Assembly: GCA_018398765.1 (NCBI GenBank)
Contig: JAHBMJ010001379.1
Location: 1-31,701 of the forward strand
Source: Chromera velia
Taxonomy: Eukaryota > Sar > Chromeraceae
Direction of reading: 5' to 3'
Length of the DNA: 31,701 nt
Positions 1 to 10,075 of this stretch are shown one piece after another. The notes beneath the pieces are model-generated. The model was not told the origin of the DNA. It ran no database searches and saw nothing but the letters and a program-made list of their open reading frames with translations. The position numbers and the translations under genes are program-made. Positions within the stretch are counted from its first letter, which is position 1. Every line of letters starts with the position of its first letter.

Positions 1-45
<45 letters not shown>

Positions 46-62
46 AAGAGAGAAAGAGAAAG

Positions 63-103
<41 letters not shown>

Positions 104-115
104 CGAAGGAAGGAA
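1..115. repeat. (GA)n microsatellite
   Basis: Almost pure GA dinucleotides with occasional AAAG interruptions. It grades into purine-rich GGAA and ACAG repeats up to about 150. The purine-rich tract continues to about 320 and gives open frames of low complexity that I do not believe are coding. Confidence 0.95.
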
Positions 116-399
116 AAAAGAAGGAAGGAAAGACAGACAGACAGACAGAAAGGGGTGGATGGCAGGAAAGAGCCAGAAAATTGACAGACAAAGAAAGAGG
201 CATGGAAGACGGGAGGGAAGGAGAGAAGTAGACGGAGAAAACGGGCGAGAAAGTGTGCATGAGAGACACTGTCACGCAAAATGGTGTGAGTACAAAAACA
301 AAGGAGGACGCCAGAAGGAGTTCAAAGAAGAGCCGTGCACAGACAACACAGTACCTGTTTCCTTGAAAGTTGCACATTTTTTATGGATATAGGTGGCAG

Positions 400-793
400 T
401 CAGACCGGCTTGCGAACAGCATGAACGGAGGAGACAGGATGTTTGGAAGGAGCTGGAAAACGGGGCAATCAAAGACAAATATTCCACCGAAGAGCGCAGA
501 AGTATTCTCAACATCGCCAACAAAATCCTTTGGGGGAATTTCAAGTGGATAGCTGAGAAAAAAAATACACACACACGAACTCACCGCTTCATAGTACAAG
601 GCGATCTCCAGTTTTTTGTTTGCCTGCATGTAGACGGCAAAAATCCAAAGAGAATTGGAGTACAAACAGACGACGAACGACAAACACCCCGATACATGCC
701 AAGAAGAATATTCTATGCCTTTCCGACCTGCGCTTCAAAGAGCTGAGCCCCCGCAAGGCCCAGACCACACAGGCCACCGAACGCTGCCGATAG
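400..793 (+). CDS. 3' end of a small unknown gene, two exons (partial)
   Basis: Two exons, 400-544 and 634-793, joined over an 89-base GT-AG intron (545-633). The first follows the acceptor GGTGGCAG. The second follows a pyrimidine-rich stretch ending GCATGTAG. The first ends with two bases of a codon and the second supplies the third, so the frame is kept. The product tail is about 100 residues, charged and helix-like (it contains the stretch EERRSILNIANKILWGNFK), then basic, ending in TAG at 791-793. No family is recognised. The 5' part is not visible: upstream sequence is purine-rich and probably intron or intergenic. If the TAG were read through, the frame would stay open for about 38 more codons. 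Evidence is only splice signals, phase agreement and residue composition. Confidence 0.35.
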
Positions 794-1086
794 GAACTTC
801 ATCGTAGCTACCCAAGGAGGCAGGAGACGGCAAGTTTGCGGTCAAGCGTGAGCAGAGAGACGTTCACCAACAAGACGGTAGAAGTGCTGACGCTTTGACA
901 AAGGTCAGCTTCAGCACAATGCGTACATGCAGGGCTTGGTTCCCGGTCTGTTCCAGCCCTGTCAGAAGTGCCTGCTTCGTCCGAAAATTAAGTGATTGTC
1001 ATGTCGACGGATTGCGACGAGACGGAAAGATGTTTGAAGGAGCCAGACCGAGCTAGGGACTAAAAAAAATCAAAGCATCATGCAGA
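794..1086. other. Stretch without a convincing gene
   Basis: Mixed-composition DNA between the small gene tail and the next ORF. I see no long frame, no repeat and no recognisable signal. Confidence 0.4.
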
Positions 1087-1329
1087 CTAAAATTCCGGGG
1101 CCTGACTTGCCTCGGTTGAGCGCCCACAAACGCACTTTTGTCTCTTTTCGAGCCATTCGCACAATTTCGCACTGAGACGGCCTTCTCGAAGAATTAAGCT
1201 CTGAGCATGTTCTGAGAATCCTTGAGATGCTCTAAAAACGCTTGAGTGATCCTTTTTGCTCGACAAATATTTGTTGCAGAGGACACGAACTTCGTCTGAC
1301 TGAAGGGCGCAGAAGGAAGCAAACGCCAT
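1087..1329 (-). CDS. Possible small unknown protein, divergent from the next gene
   Basis: An intact 80-codon ATG-to-TAG frame with mixed, protein-like composition. It contains an LREGRLSAKLCEWLEKRQK stretch that would form an amphipathic helix, followed by CVCGRS. Its ATG lies 93 bases from the ATG of the plus-strand gene at 1423, so the two would be divergently transcribed from a shared spacer. No family is recognised. It could equally be a chance frame or one exon of a larger gene. Confidence 0.3.
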   Translation of the reverse strand: MAFASFCALQSDEVRVLCNKYLSSKKDHSSVFRASQGFSEHAQSLILREGRLSAKLCEWLEKRQKCVCGRSTEASQAPEF

Positions 1330-1422
1330 TCGTCTAATTCTGCTATACTGGGTGACAGTTGACTACTGGGTGAGAGGTGACTTAGCGTGCAGAGTTTGCA
1401 ATTCAGGAAGAGTTCCCCAAAG

Positions 1423-2356
1423 ATGCTGGCTGCTCACCTTGTTGAAAGACTCCGTCCGGTGTGCACTCGGTGCCCTGACCCCCCCAGAAAAAAAGCCCTG
1501 AACATCAGCATTGCGTGGCCAGTGATCGAAGGGGTTCTCAACGAGACGGTCGGGTCGCTGCTCTTCCAGAACAGGGAGGGCTGGGCCTATGACATTTACG
1601 TCTCCGGGAACAAGTTCTTCGCTGTGGTGGTTGACATGCATAAGCTTCCAAACTCGCAGCGCTCTCTCGAAAACCCCATGTGTGGTTGGGGCTTCAAAGC
1701 GTATGCTGGTACGGTGAGAAAGAGCAGCCTTGAGGCTCTGCTTGCGGGATATCCGTTCCCCGAGACGGTCAAGGTGAGAGGGACTACTTTGATGATCCTC
1801 ATCCTCATCGAGAGCTTCAAAGTCACACCAGACGGGGGTTTCGAGCTTGTCTTCTCGCTCGACGGGGCCTGAAAGGGTCGCACAGATGCGAGAAAGCGAC
1901 TCGATCAAGCCCTTGCAGACCCCAAAACTCGGGGGGTTGCTGTGTACGCCGCGAAGGTCTTCGAGACAGGGTACCTGCTCGAGACGCACAGGGCTCGTGG
2001 GTCATCCTTGCCCCTGAGTCAGTTGGATTTTTTTTTCTTTTTTTTGAGAATGTGATCAATTGTGAACAGGAAAGTATGAAGGGTCAAGAAAGGCGTGCTT
2101 GGACTGAGAAAGATCTGCCACGTGGCTGCGGCTGGCTGGATGGATGGATTGAATTCTTCTTTGCACGTGCATAAGTTTTCTCTCGGTGTGGCTCTTCCTT
2201 TTTGGGGCTCCAGAATCCTCAAACATGCACAGTCCGTTTTGGCCTTTTCCCACTTCCATCCTTGGCCCCCTACCCAATCCAATGGACTCGAAGTGCCGTC
2301 ATCGTGATTCGTGCTTTGAATGTTTTGGCTTTCTCTCTCTCGCTCGCTCTTTCTCT

Positions 2357-2398
<42 letters not shown>

Positions 2399-2436
2399 CT
2401 CGCTCTCGCTCTTGCTCTTTCTCTTTCTCTTTCTCT

Positions 2437-2479
<43 letters not shown>

Positions 2480-3292
2480 CCTCTCTCTGCTTTCGACTCA
2501 CCGTCTCCTTTTGTGCTTACCCCCGCGCTCCTCTGCAGTGGAACTCCCGCCCGTCAAGTGCTCGTGGGAGATGAGATCGACAGGTTCAACAGACCGGAGG
2601 GGTACCACCCATCCGTCCTCGGGGGTGCACCCCTGGAGCGTGTCGGTGAGGCGGGGTCCTTGTCTCTCATGCACGAGAGTGTGAGTGAAGGCGACACTGC
2701 AAGTGTGGGGGGTGAAAGTGGAGATGCCGGTGTTCCCGCTGTCGGGCATTTCAATGTGCTGGGCACTGAGAACCATGGTAACTTCGACTTTCCTCCCATC
2801 CCACCAGACGACGACCCTTTCATGGCCCCCCCCCTGCCCATCCAGGCCCCCCCTTTGACGAACGACCCCCATCAAATGATCGATTACCCTTTTGTGGGGG
2901 GGAACGGTCTTCCCATCCAGGCCCCCCCTTTGACGAACGACCCCCATCAAATGATCGATTACCCTTTTGTGGGGGGGAACGGTCTTCCCATCCAGGCCCC
3001 CCCTTTGACGAACGACCCCCATCAAATGATCGATTACCCTTTTGTGGGGGGGAACGGTCTTCCCATCCAGGCCCCCCCTTTGACGAACGACCCCCATCAA
3101 ATGATCGATTACCCTTTTGTGGGGGGGAACGGTCTTCCCATCCAGGCCCCCCCTTTGACGAACGACCCCCATCAAATGATCGATTACCCTTTTGTGGGGG
3201 GGAACGGTCTTCCCATCCAGGCCCCCCCTTCGACCAGCGACCCATGGACCGGGGACCTTTTTTCGATGGACGCGTCCTCCCTTTCCGGATGA
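1423..3292 (+). CDS. Unknown three-exon protein with 25-residue tandem repeats (399 aa)
   Basis: Exons are 1423-1773, 1876-1970 and 2539-3292. Intron 1 (102 bases, AAG/GTGAGA to TGAAAG/GG) removes an in-frame TGA. Intron 2 (568 bases, ACAGG/GTACCT to CTCTGCAG/T) removes the CT microsatellite. Phases agree (0, then 2). The ATG follows an in-frame TGA at 1378-1380, so 1423 is the first usable start unless an upstream exon joins at the CAG ending at 1392. Residues 1-148 look globular (with an aromatic-rich WAYDIYVSGNKFFAVVVDMH segment). The middle is acidic and disordered. Residues 248-372 are five identical 25-residue units (LPIQAPPLTND...), then a partial unit. The stop is TGA at 3290-3292. 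No domain is recognised. The donor of exon 2 is the least certain boundary. Confidence 0.72.
2337..2480. repeat. (CT)n / TCTTTC microsatellite inside an intron
   Basis: Pyrimidine-only CT and CTTT repeats lying within intron 2 of the 1423-3292 gene. They create long but meaningless Ser/Leu/Phe and Arg/Glu frames on both strands. Confidence 0.95.
2834..3233 (+). repeat. 75-bp coding minisatellite, five full copies
   Basis: Units start at 2834, 2909, 2984, 3059 and 3134, with a truncated sixth from 3209. The copies are essentially identical at the nucleotide level (the first differs at its third base) and keep the reading frame, coding a proline/aspartate-rich 25-residue unit. Such identity indicates recent expansion or ongoing homogenisation. 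Confidence 0.97.
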
Positions 3293-4352
3293 AGGATGGC
3301 GTCTTTTCGGTTTGAAAGAAACGTTGTTGCAGTCGTTTGAGTCTCGTCGGTCTGCTTGCTTTTATCCACCACATTTGTGTTACTTTCCTGGATGTGTGAG
3401 GAACAAGGCGGCTCGTTCAGACAGAAAACTCTCTGGGCGAACGCCTTCCGTCTTTTTCATTGGTTATCCCGCGCTCTTTGCACCTTTTTCCTCTTCTGCC
3501 GAAACGGAAGAGTTCAATAAGGATGGAGAGCGTGTCAACCAGAGGTACTTTCCTCATACGTTAGAAACACTGTGCATTGTATTGCTTCTCTCTGTATTGG
3601 AACCCATGAAGGTCCCTTCGTTCTGTGAATATTTCTCCCTAAAAGCGCAAATCGTTGCTTGTTCTCGTGCAGCCACTGTAACCCTTCTCCTGTGTTCAAA
3701 AAGGGGGTTTGTGACGAGACTTCTTGCCTGCTGGGGGGCTGTTTTGCTCAAAAGGATGATGTTCAATAAAGCAGGGAGGGAGGGAGGGGGGGTACAAAGG
3801 AATTAATGCAGTTTCTCTCACGACGTCCGCCTCCCACCATTTCATGTTTTTTTGTCCGACAAAAAAAGCGAGTGATTGCTCTCTAGTAAGTGAGGGAGGA
3901 CAGAGATTGCCCCCTCTTGACAAGTGCTGATCAGTGTCGAAAGACCTGGCAGACCCATACTGTCTGACTGCCAAGAGAAACTTTTTCTTTCTTTTCAAGT
4001 TTTTTCTCCTTCTCTTCGGGTGCCGCTCTTTTTTCTCTTCCCGTCTTTTCTCCCTTTTTCCCTCCATCTGACGTGTGGGAGTGGGGGAAACTGGGTGCGT
4101 GCTTTTCTTTTTTCGTCTTCTTGTGTGCGCACACGAAGGTGTGCAAAAGAAGCTGTACTCTCCGGGGGGACGCTTGGGGTGTGGCTCCTGTCAGGTGGAT
4201 CTTTTTTTCCTTCTATGCTGCTTGCAAATGAGGGGCTCCGACCCCCAAAAGGGAAAGAGTACTTTTCTGCTTTCATTTGTGCATTTACATTGAAAGCATC
4301 TGTATCTGATTTTCTCTCCCCCTCTCTTCCACACACTGGCGCAAACCTTCAG
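3293..4352. other. 3' flank and intergenic stretch
   Basis: Follows the TGA of the three-exon gene. There is an AATAAA at 3765-3770, which could be a polyadenylation signal. The rest is pyrimidine-rich with poly-T runs near 3840 and 3990-4070. The long plus frame here is of low complexity and I do not call it. Confidence 0.4.
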
Positions 4353-4620
4353 AGAAACGCACCAAGATGTGCGTATGGATTGAGGGGGGGGGACAGACAG
4401 AAAGAGCTGAGCCGAGACATGGTAAGGTCACTGAGGGTTCACAGGCGCCAAAGGAGAATGGACAAAACAGAAAGGCACGCGGGTTCGTGTGTTCTCTGTG
4501 AAATTTCAGATCGACCTCGACTACTCCGATGGCCTGATGTCTCTGGGCAGCGTCATGTTGTTAATATCCATGCGATTCGTCGGTCAGAGAAGCACCGTCC
4601 TGTCTGCTTTGGAGACGTAA
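4353..4620 (+). CDS. Last two exons of a small unknown gene (partial)
   Basis: Exons 4353-4421 and 4510-4620 flank an 88-base intron with strong signals (GACATG/GTAAGG and AAATTTCAG/ATC). The acceptor before 4353 follows a long pyrimidine tract ending CCTTCAG. Both junctions are phase 0. The 59-residue tail ends with a hydrophobic, possibly membrane-spanning segment (LMSLGSVMLLISMRFVG) and a TAA at 4618-4620. The upstream exons are not identified. A run of nine G at 4384-4392 lies in the first exon, so a length error there would change the frame. Confidence 0.42.
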
Positions 4621-5222
4621 CGCTGGTCTCCGTTTCTCTCTGATGTCATCTAAAATTAAAAGGTCAATTGCCCACTTAACAACCTTTGCACGTGCTTGCA
4701 AGCATCTTTCTCTCAACGTGTTTCCATTGATTCTTTTTTCTGGCGTTCTCTCCTTTTTCTTGCTGTTCGATCCGCTCTCTGTGTGCCCCTCCCTTTTCCT
4801 CTGTCTCTTTCTCTTTCTCCCTCTCTCCTTTTTCTCTTCCTCTTTTTCTCTCTGTCTTTTTTTTTCGGGGAAGGGGGGGGGTTTGGAATGGCGGACTTCT
4901 TCTCCTTGACGGGGCCGACACTAGGGGGCGATAGGGCTTAGAAGAAGCCTTGACTCTGAGTGCAAATGCATGAATTGATGGATCTATATTGGGGTGCACT
5001 CACCATTGTTTTATCTGCATGTTGAGTCTGCTGTACCATTCCCTGCGTGCTTCTTACTTATTTGAGTCTTTAGTAGTAATGAATTGACTGACACTTGAAC
5101 GGACAGAGCGCCAGAGAAGCAGCGATGGACAGCCGTTCGAATCACACATGGTTCGATCGAGAAGGAGAACAGTTGACAACAGTTGTGCAACACATGAACC
5201 TAAATATGAACCACACTTGTGT
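4621..5222. other. Pyrimidine-rich then mixed non-coding stretch
   Basis: 4730-4870 is a CT-rich tract. 5070-5222 contains several short ACACTTGAAC/ACAACAGTTG words that lead into the inverted repeat at 5223. No gene is seen. Confidence 0.4.
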
Positions 5223-5242
5223 AACACTTGAACAACAGTTGT
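5223..5242 (+). repeat. Left copy of a 20-bp inverted repeat
   Basis: AACACTTGAACAACAGTTGT here is perfectly reverse-complementary to 11819-11838. Flanking bases are also loosely similar (TGCAACAC words and A-rich runs on the inner side). The pair could mark the ends of an older element of about 6.6 kb that encloses the DNA transposon and the dioxygenase copy. Confidence 0.45.
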
Positions 5243-5659
5243 TCACCTGAAAAAGAAAAAAAATAAAGGGTTTGGGGGGATTTCTTTCTTTTTTTTTTTC
5301 TTAGCCGACGCTTAGGCATGGGCTGCTAATGCCTGCCAGTGCCCTACAAGCACTTCTTAGGAGAGAGTCTCTTGTATTGGAGACTTTATAGGCTAAACCA
5401 TATTTTGAGTAAGTCTAGAAGTAAGTATAAGTCAGTAAGTGATTTAATTGTATTTAATCGATAAAGTCTGACCCTGAAGTTTAAAGTTTAAAACTGTTTT
5501 AACTCTAGTTTTAACTTGAAAACTTTACTGTTCAAGCTTCAACTTAATGTCAGTTAATGATATGACTCATATTGTTAGGCCTCAGAGGCAAGCGGACCGG
5601 GGTGACGCTCTGGGGCGAGGAGTGCGGTCCCAGAGGAACAGAGTAATTGACGTACGCCA
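5243..5659. other. AT-rich stretch without a gene
   Basis: A and T homopolymers and AAAGTTTAAA-type words (5480-5540) typical of decayed transposon DNA. No coding frame is seen. Confidence 0.4.
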
Positions 5660-5667
5660 GATATGCG

Positions 5668-5695
5668 TACCTCCCTGAACCTAATGTCTACTTGA
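5668..5695 (+). repeat. Left terminal inverted repeat of the DNA transposon
   Basis: Reverse-complementary to 9253-9280 with one C/T mismatch, and preceded by the 8-bp duplication GATATGCG. Confidence 0.9.
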
Positions 5696-5710
5696 AAAAA
5701 AAATATTAAG

Positions 5711-5735
5711 ATCGTCCGCGCCTGCGGCGCGGCCA
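5711..5735. repeat. Subterminal GC-rich hairpin repeat, left copy
   Basis: CCGCGCCTGCGGCGCGG is a 7-bp stem with a 3-base loop, followed by CC-ATCAAG. The same unit occurs twice near the right end (about 9166-9190 and 9200-9220, the latter with a mismatch). Subterminal repeats of this kind often bind transposase, which is inference here. Confidence 0.65.
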
Positions 5736-5960
5736 ATCAAGTCTATCCCAATTTGCGGCCTAGCAAATCTTATTCAAAGAATATAAAAAAAAATTAAAAA
5801 ATAATAACGTATAAATAAATCGATATATTGCCTTTAAAATACTATTCATACCTAGGTTTTGTACATTTCATCATATATAATCATACAATATCAATATTAC
5901 ATCCTAGATTACATCATACATAGCTCGGTGCCAATATATGGTCATATATAACATCTCTAT

Positions 5961-8819
5961 TCATTCATCTTCTGAATCAGAATCAGCAAGATTGCTCAAC
6001 CTGCAGATTTCACAGGCTTGCACCTGCGTTTGGCGAGCTCGCACTCTGAGACCACGCGCTTGAGAAAGAGCAAGCCTTTTTTGTTGCTCTTGTCTCTCTG
6101 CCTCTCTCTGTTGGGCCTCACTCTGTTCCTCCCCAGCTGCTACCAGAAAATTTAAAGACGAAGAAGCTTGGGCAGAGCCTGCAAGCGGAGAGGCAACTTG
6201 TTGTAATAAAGACACAAGAAAGGGGGAAGGTGCGGAGACCGTTCGCGAAAATCTGTATTCAAAATTTATCTGCAGTGTCTCTCCTGAGCGGGGAGACCAC
6301 TGCTGTCTCGCATCTGCGTACAAGTCAAACACAATTGCCCTTCCCACTTCTTCAACAGGATTTCTTCCCTCAGTGAGGGTGAGAAAGCGGGCACGAAGCT
6401 CATTTCTGGCCTCCTGCTTGCTCAGTGAAGACAGGCCGTTCACTGAAATTGCTCTCTGTCTCTCTCACCTTCTCTGCCTCACTGCATTGGACTGCTGAGT
6501 GCGTGCTACAAATTGATCTCCCCATGAGACCATATGGGAGCGAAGTTCAAAATTAAAGAACAAAGATGCAGGCTTCAACGTCCCCCCTCCGACTTCCTAA
6601 TTGAATTTCACGATGTACCCTCCCCAAAACTCAACAGCACAACCAAAGTCTGACAGAGGGACGAGGTCCATGCAGTGCGCGACTCCGTGGTCGAGGAAGA
6701 ACTTCCCGTCTCTATCTCTTCCAAGAGGTATGATCACAGCGTATCCTTTCTCAACATCTGATTTTTTGATTGACTGTCTGCGATACAGTCTTCCTGCTGA
6801 TGACCCTTCCTGGCGTGCGATACGGAGCTCTTCAACATAAGCGAACATGCAATGCACTGCTGCTTTTTTTCCATCTGTGAGTTCAATTGACATCAACTCG
6901 TACACACCATGCACTTGAAACCCATTCCCTTCTCTGTCGTCTTCGATCACAGCTTGCTTTGTCTGCGACCGAAAACGCAGGCGTCCTTGCTGCTGTCTGT
7001 TTGTGGAGGAGACGGGTCAAAACTTCCGAAAGCCCCTCGCGGCAATGGTGCCGAGGTGCATTCCCTCACTATTGTGCAGCGGTGAGCTTTTCTTTTCTCT
7101 CCCTTTGCCCCCCTTTCCTTCCTCTACGGCCACCTGTCTGAGAACTTGTTGCAAAAGAAGGAAGAGATCAAAAAGGTGGGGAACCAGCTCATCTTCTCGC
7201 GATTCTTCCGAGATTATTTCGTCCTGATCATCTCTTTCTTCTGTCTCGTTCTCTTCCTCTTCTTCTCGGCTCTTCTCCTCTGAACCAAAGAGGTGAGCAG
7301 AGTTAGCAGAGTCAAGCTCGTCAACAACGGAGTCGAGGGACTGTACAAGATAGCCGTCACTGAACGACTCGACAGGGGGGAAAACAGACAGACCGTGCAT
7401 ACCAAACCCTTCAAGCGTAGCACGAAGCGCTGCTCGCTCTTCTTCCATCACCTGCTCCAACTCTGCATCCGTCGGATAGGCTCCCGCACACTTCTTACAC
7501 TTGCACGCCTGAGAGTCTTTCTTCTGTCTGACTGGCCGGCCATCTCTACGTCGGAGGAGTTCAAAAAAAGGGCCCAAACGTGCAGCATGGATCTTTCGGA
7601 CTGTGTCCACAAACTGCTTGACAGAGAGTTCTGTCTTTGCACGAATGCACATTCTCACAATTCCAAACATGTGTTCAATGCAACGATCGGAAAAAATCGA
7701 ACGATAGAAGAAGTGGGAGGGGAAGTGCTTGCGATAAATTAAGAGGGCCCAGATGAAGAACTGACAACAGAGCAAAACGTCCACCATTGTTTGCAATGTC
7801 AGACCATGGATATGCGATGGAAGTCCCTCCTTCCGCAACCATTCTGTGTGCTACCGTACAAAGAAGAGCATGCGCACAATGAGACGAAAACGATCAATCT
7901 TGGTCAGTTCCTCCTGCTCTTTTCCGATGGTTCCGTCTCCACCCTTCAAGTTGTCTTTATCTGGAGAATTCTCGTCGTCGTTGTCACCCTCAGGACCCTC
8001 AACATCGATCAGACGCACCTGCAAGCAGGGTACAAAAAGGAGAGAGAGGAAACGAATGAAAAAAGCGTGTTTGAAAATCTGTCAGTCTTAGTGCGGTGCT
8101 GGAAATTTGCTGACCTGAATAGCATCTGTGCAGAAGCGCTGAGAGACCGCGAGCTTCCCACAGTCAATCAACCATCCCCTTAGTTTCTCTATGTCCGTCT
8201 CCGAAAGAACCTCATCTGCAGAGGGAAACTCAATCGGGTTGCTAAGCTCCCCTCTCTGTTGAGTCCCTTCTGCCCTCGCTGCTTCTCGTTCCATGGTTTT
8301 TTCCTCTTGCTTCTGCAGCAACGCGTGACTCTCTTCCTTTGACACAGGCTTGAAAAAACCCATGATTGACTGTGATTGCTTTGGCTATGGTTTTGCAGGT
8401 CTGGGGTGTTGGGGTGCAGTTGCAGCAGAAGAGGGAGCTTTCTTTGGAGGGCTGGCAACAGCAGAGGGGGGGGCAGAGGAAGGAGACGGCCCGGTGGCTG
8501 CCTTTGCCTTTGCAAAGACAGGGTTCTCACCCTTGGAAATAGGGGGAGCGTTGTTGTTTGTTGCGGCGGGGGCTTGTGAGGCCGGGACAAGGCACTGTAG
8601 ACAGCATGCGACTGCCCTTGCTTAACTTCTGTCTGAAAGGCCGACGAGGGATCTATCGTCGGGATTCTCGGGATCAAACTCCCTCACCGACTCAGCATTC
8701 TTCACGCCGACTGCTTCTTTAAGCTTGGTGTACACCTCCTGCCGCTTGTCGGCCTTTCCGAGAGGCCTTTCCAGAGCCTTGAACATGCTCTGCAAGAAGG
8801 CCGGGTCTTTTTTCGACAT
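5961..8819 (-). pseudogene. Transposase-like gene in one frame with six internal stops
   Basis: Reading minus from the ATG at 8819, one frame runs to TGA at 5961-5963. A 96-base intron (8114-8019, CAG/GTCAGC to TTGCAG) is the only splice. Internal stops are TAA 8622-8624, TAG 8385-8387, TAG 7851-7853, TGA 7017-7019, TAG 6597-6599 and TGA 6465-6467. Convincing coding sequence flanks each one in the same frame, about 921 codons in all. The N-terminus (FLQSMFKALERPLGK) is followed by an Ala/Pro-rich linker. Near residues 340-365 is DRCIEHMFGIVR...SVKQFVDTVRK, like the last catalytic block of P/THAP9-type DDE transposases. A CKCKKC cluster lies near residue 410, then an acidic stretch and a Gln/Glu-rich C-terminus. 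The first catalytic aspartates are not identifiable. The frame may begin farther upstream (ATG at 9137), but a better frame appears around 8880-8990, so that part is uncertain. Confidence 0.75.
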
Positions 8820-9163
8820 GTTGAAGGAGTAACCCCGAGGGTGGAGTTGGGGGTCCGGGTGTCGCACGAGGAGTTTCCTGCCAGAAAGCCTTCTACAAGT
8901 CTCAGTTTTTCTTAGACTCCGGCAAAGCAAGATCAACCACCAACACTTTGTAGGCAATCCTTCTGATGCTGTGAATCTTTCTTCTGTTGGGTCACGTTGG
9001 GTACTCTGAGAGGTAAAGTAATTGAACGAAAAGTCTAAAAGTCCGTCAATCTCGTCGATTTTTTCTTCTTCAGGGTTTAGATACACTTGCACTTTGAGAG
9101 ACGGGTAGACACGCATGCAGCTGCGATTCTTTAGCATGCAGCTGCATGCTGCCTTTCAAGACA

Positions 9164-9225
9164 CCGCCCGCGCCTGCGGCGCGGCCGGTCAAGACACTGT
9201 CCGCGCCTGCGGCACGGGCGTTCAA
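9164..9225. repeat. Two subterminal GC-rich hairpin repeats, right end
   Basis: Two tandem copies of the unit GCGCCTGCGG-CGGC...TCAAG, the first an intact hairpin and the second with GGCACGGG in place of GGCGCGG. They match the single copy near the left end. Confidence 0.65.
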
Positions 9226-9252
9226 GCCTATCTAAAAATGCGGCCCCACCAT

Positions 9253-9280
9253 TCAAGTGGACATTAGGTTCAGGGAGGTA
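9253..9280 (-). repeat. Right terminal inverted repeat of the DNA transposon
   Basis: Mirror of 5668-5695, followed directly by GATATGCG at 9281-9288. Confidence 0.9.
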
Positions 9281-9288
9281 GATATGCG

Positions 9289-9650
9289 AGCCATGCAACA
9301 CTTTCCAAACAACACTTAAATGCGTTGTACGGAAGTAAACAAACAAACTGTATTGCAATAAATAAAAAGAAGTTATATAGAAATGACGATACAGATTCCT
9401 TTTCTGTATTGGACAGAGGAAATACAGATGGTTCGAATTAAATGCAAATAAATGAGATGGGAAGATGAACAGCAAGATGTATGACAGTTTTGCGATGCAA
9501 AGTTTGAAGACTCAAACTGGAAGAAAGAACCGAACCAGTGATACACAGACTTTACACGTAAGTTGATAGTCATTACGCTGCCGTCACTCTAGCCATTCTA
9601 ACAAAAGTGTTAAGCAGAGCACGTTCTTTTTTCATGGCCTCTGTTTCTCT
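9289..9650. other. AT-rich spacer outside the DNA transposon
   Basis: No convincing frame. It lies between the transposon's right target duplication and the Gln-rich remnant. Confidence 0.4.
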
Positions 9651-9989
9651 TTCGTTGCAACCATCTCCGGAACCACACGATCGGGAAGGGCTTACCTCAA
9701 CCCTTCCTTACCAGCCAACCAGGCAGTCAATCAGTGGTTCCAAGAGCTCTTCGAGGGAGGCAAGAAGGAGATGGCAGACGGCCAGCAACTGCAGCAGCAA
9801 ATTGCTAACTTGTAGTAACAGCTTGCACAGTCGCAGACAGATCTGGCACAGGCGCAGGCAAACCTTCGGACGGTACAGCAGCAGGCACAACAGGGCCTGG
9901 CACAACAGTAGGCGCAGTAACAAGCCCATATCTCAAATCCATGTATACCACCCACCCCTAGGCAAAAACAGCCTTTTGATTGTTATTGA
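9651..9989 (+). pseudogene. Gln-rich coiled-coil ORF broken by TAG/TAA at Gln positions
   Basis: One frame contains a globular-looking start (AYLNPSLPANQAVNQWFQEL) and then a Gln-rich heptad-like segment (LAQSQTDLAQAQANLRT). The frame carries TAG 9813-9815, TAA 9816-9818, TAG 9909-9911 and TAA 9918-9920. All four sit inside runs of CAG/CAA, so each is readily explained as Gln codons changed by one C-to-T step. There is no frameshift. The frame ends at TGA 9987-9989. Family unknown. It may be the 5' part of the same ancestral gene as the following dioxygenase copy, or an unrelated transposon protein. Confidence 0.55.
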
Positions 9990-10075
9990 CTGTCCTCTAG
10001 CTGCGAAAAACTTTGCTGTGTGGCCACCAATGAACACATATATTAAAGTGTTAGTTCGACGTAAAAGCCCATTCG

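Larger units (their letters stand above)
5668..9280 (-). mobile_element. DNA transposon with 28-bp TIRs and an 8-bp target duplication
   Basis: The ends at 5668-5695 and 9253-9280 are inverted repeats matching at 27 of 28 bases (outer end TACCTCCCTGAACC). Immediately outside, GATATGCG occurs as a perfect direct repeat at 5660-5667 and 9281-9288, which is the target-site duplication. A single damaged minus-strand gene fills most of the element. Inside each end lie GC-rich hairpin-forming repeats. An 8-bp duplication is known for the P, hAT, Merlin and Zisupton-like groups. The encoded D..E..FG..R signature resembles the P/THAP9 C-terminal catalytic motif, so P-like is my tentative placement. 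Confidence 0.88.

Noticed and set aside
564-595. A 32-base minus-strand mini-intron with GTGAGT donor and TTTTTTTTCTCAG acceptor
   Set aside because: The signals are textbook, but joining the flanks gives an immediate TGA in the only good upstream frame, while plus-strand exons here keep phase. Probably chance.
2019-2684. Long Arg/Glu and Ser/Leu frames across the CT tract
   Set aside because: Low-complexity products of a microsatellite that lies in an intron.
2834-3233. Regular repeats considered as a CRISPR-like array
   Set aside because: The units are contiguous, in frame and without spacers, inside a eukaryotic exon.
3924-4643. A 239-codon plus frame
   Set aside because: Most of it is low-complexity and follows poly-T. 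Only the part overlapping 4353-4421 fits a spliced model, and the second exon uses a different frame after the intron.
6443-6470. A 26-base intron (GTGAGA to TTTCAG) hiding the TGA in the transposase
   Set aside because: Removing it shifts the frame, whereas reading straight through keeps a convincing frame on both sides, so a nonsense mutation is the better explanation.
7838-7860. A 16-base intron (GTACGG to CACAG) around the TAG at 7851
   Set aside because: Too short for splicing. The frame is continuous through the stop.
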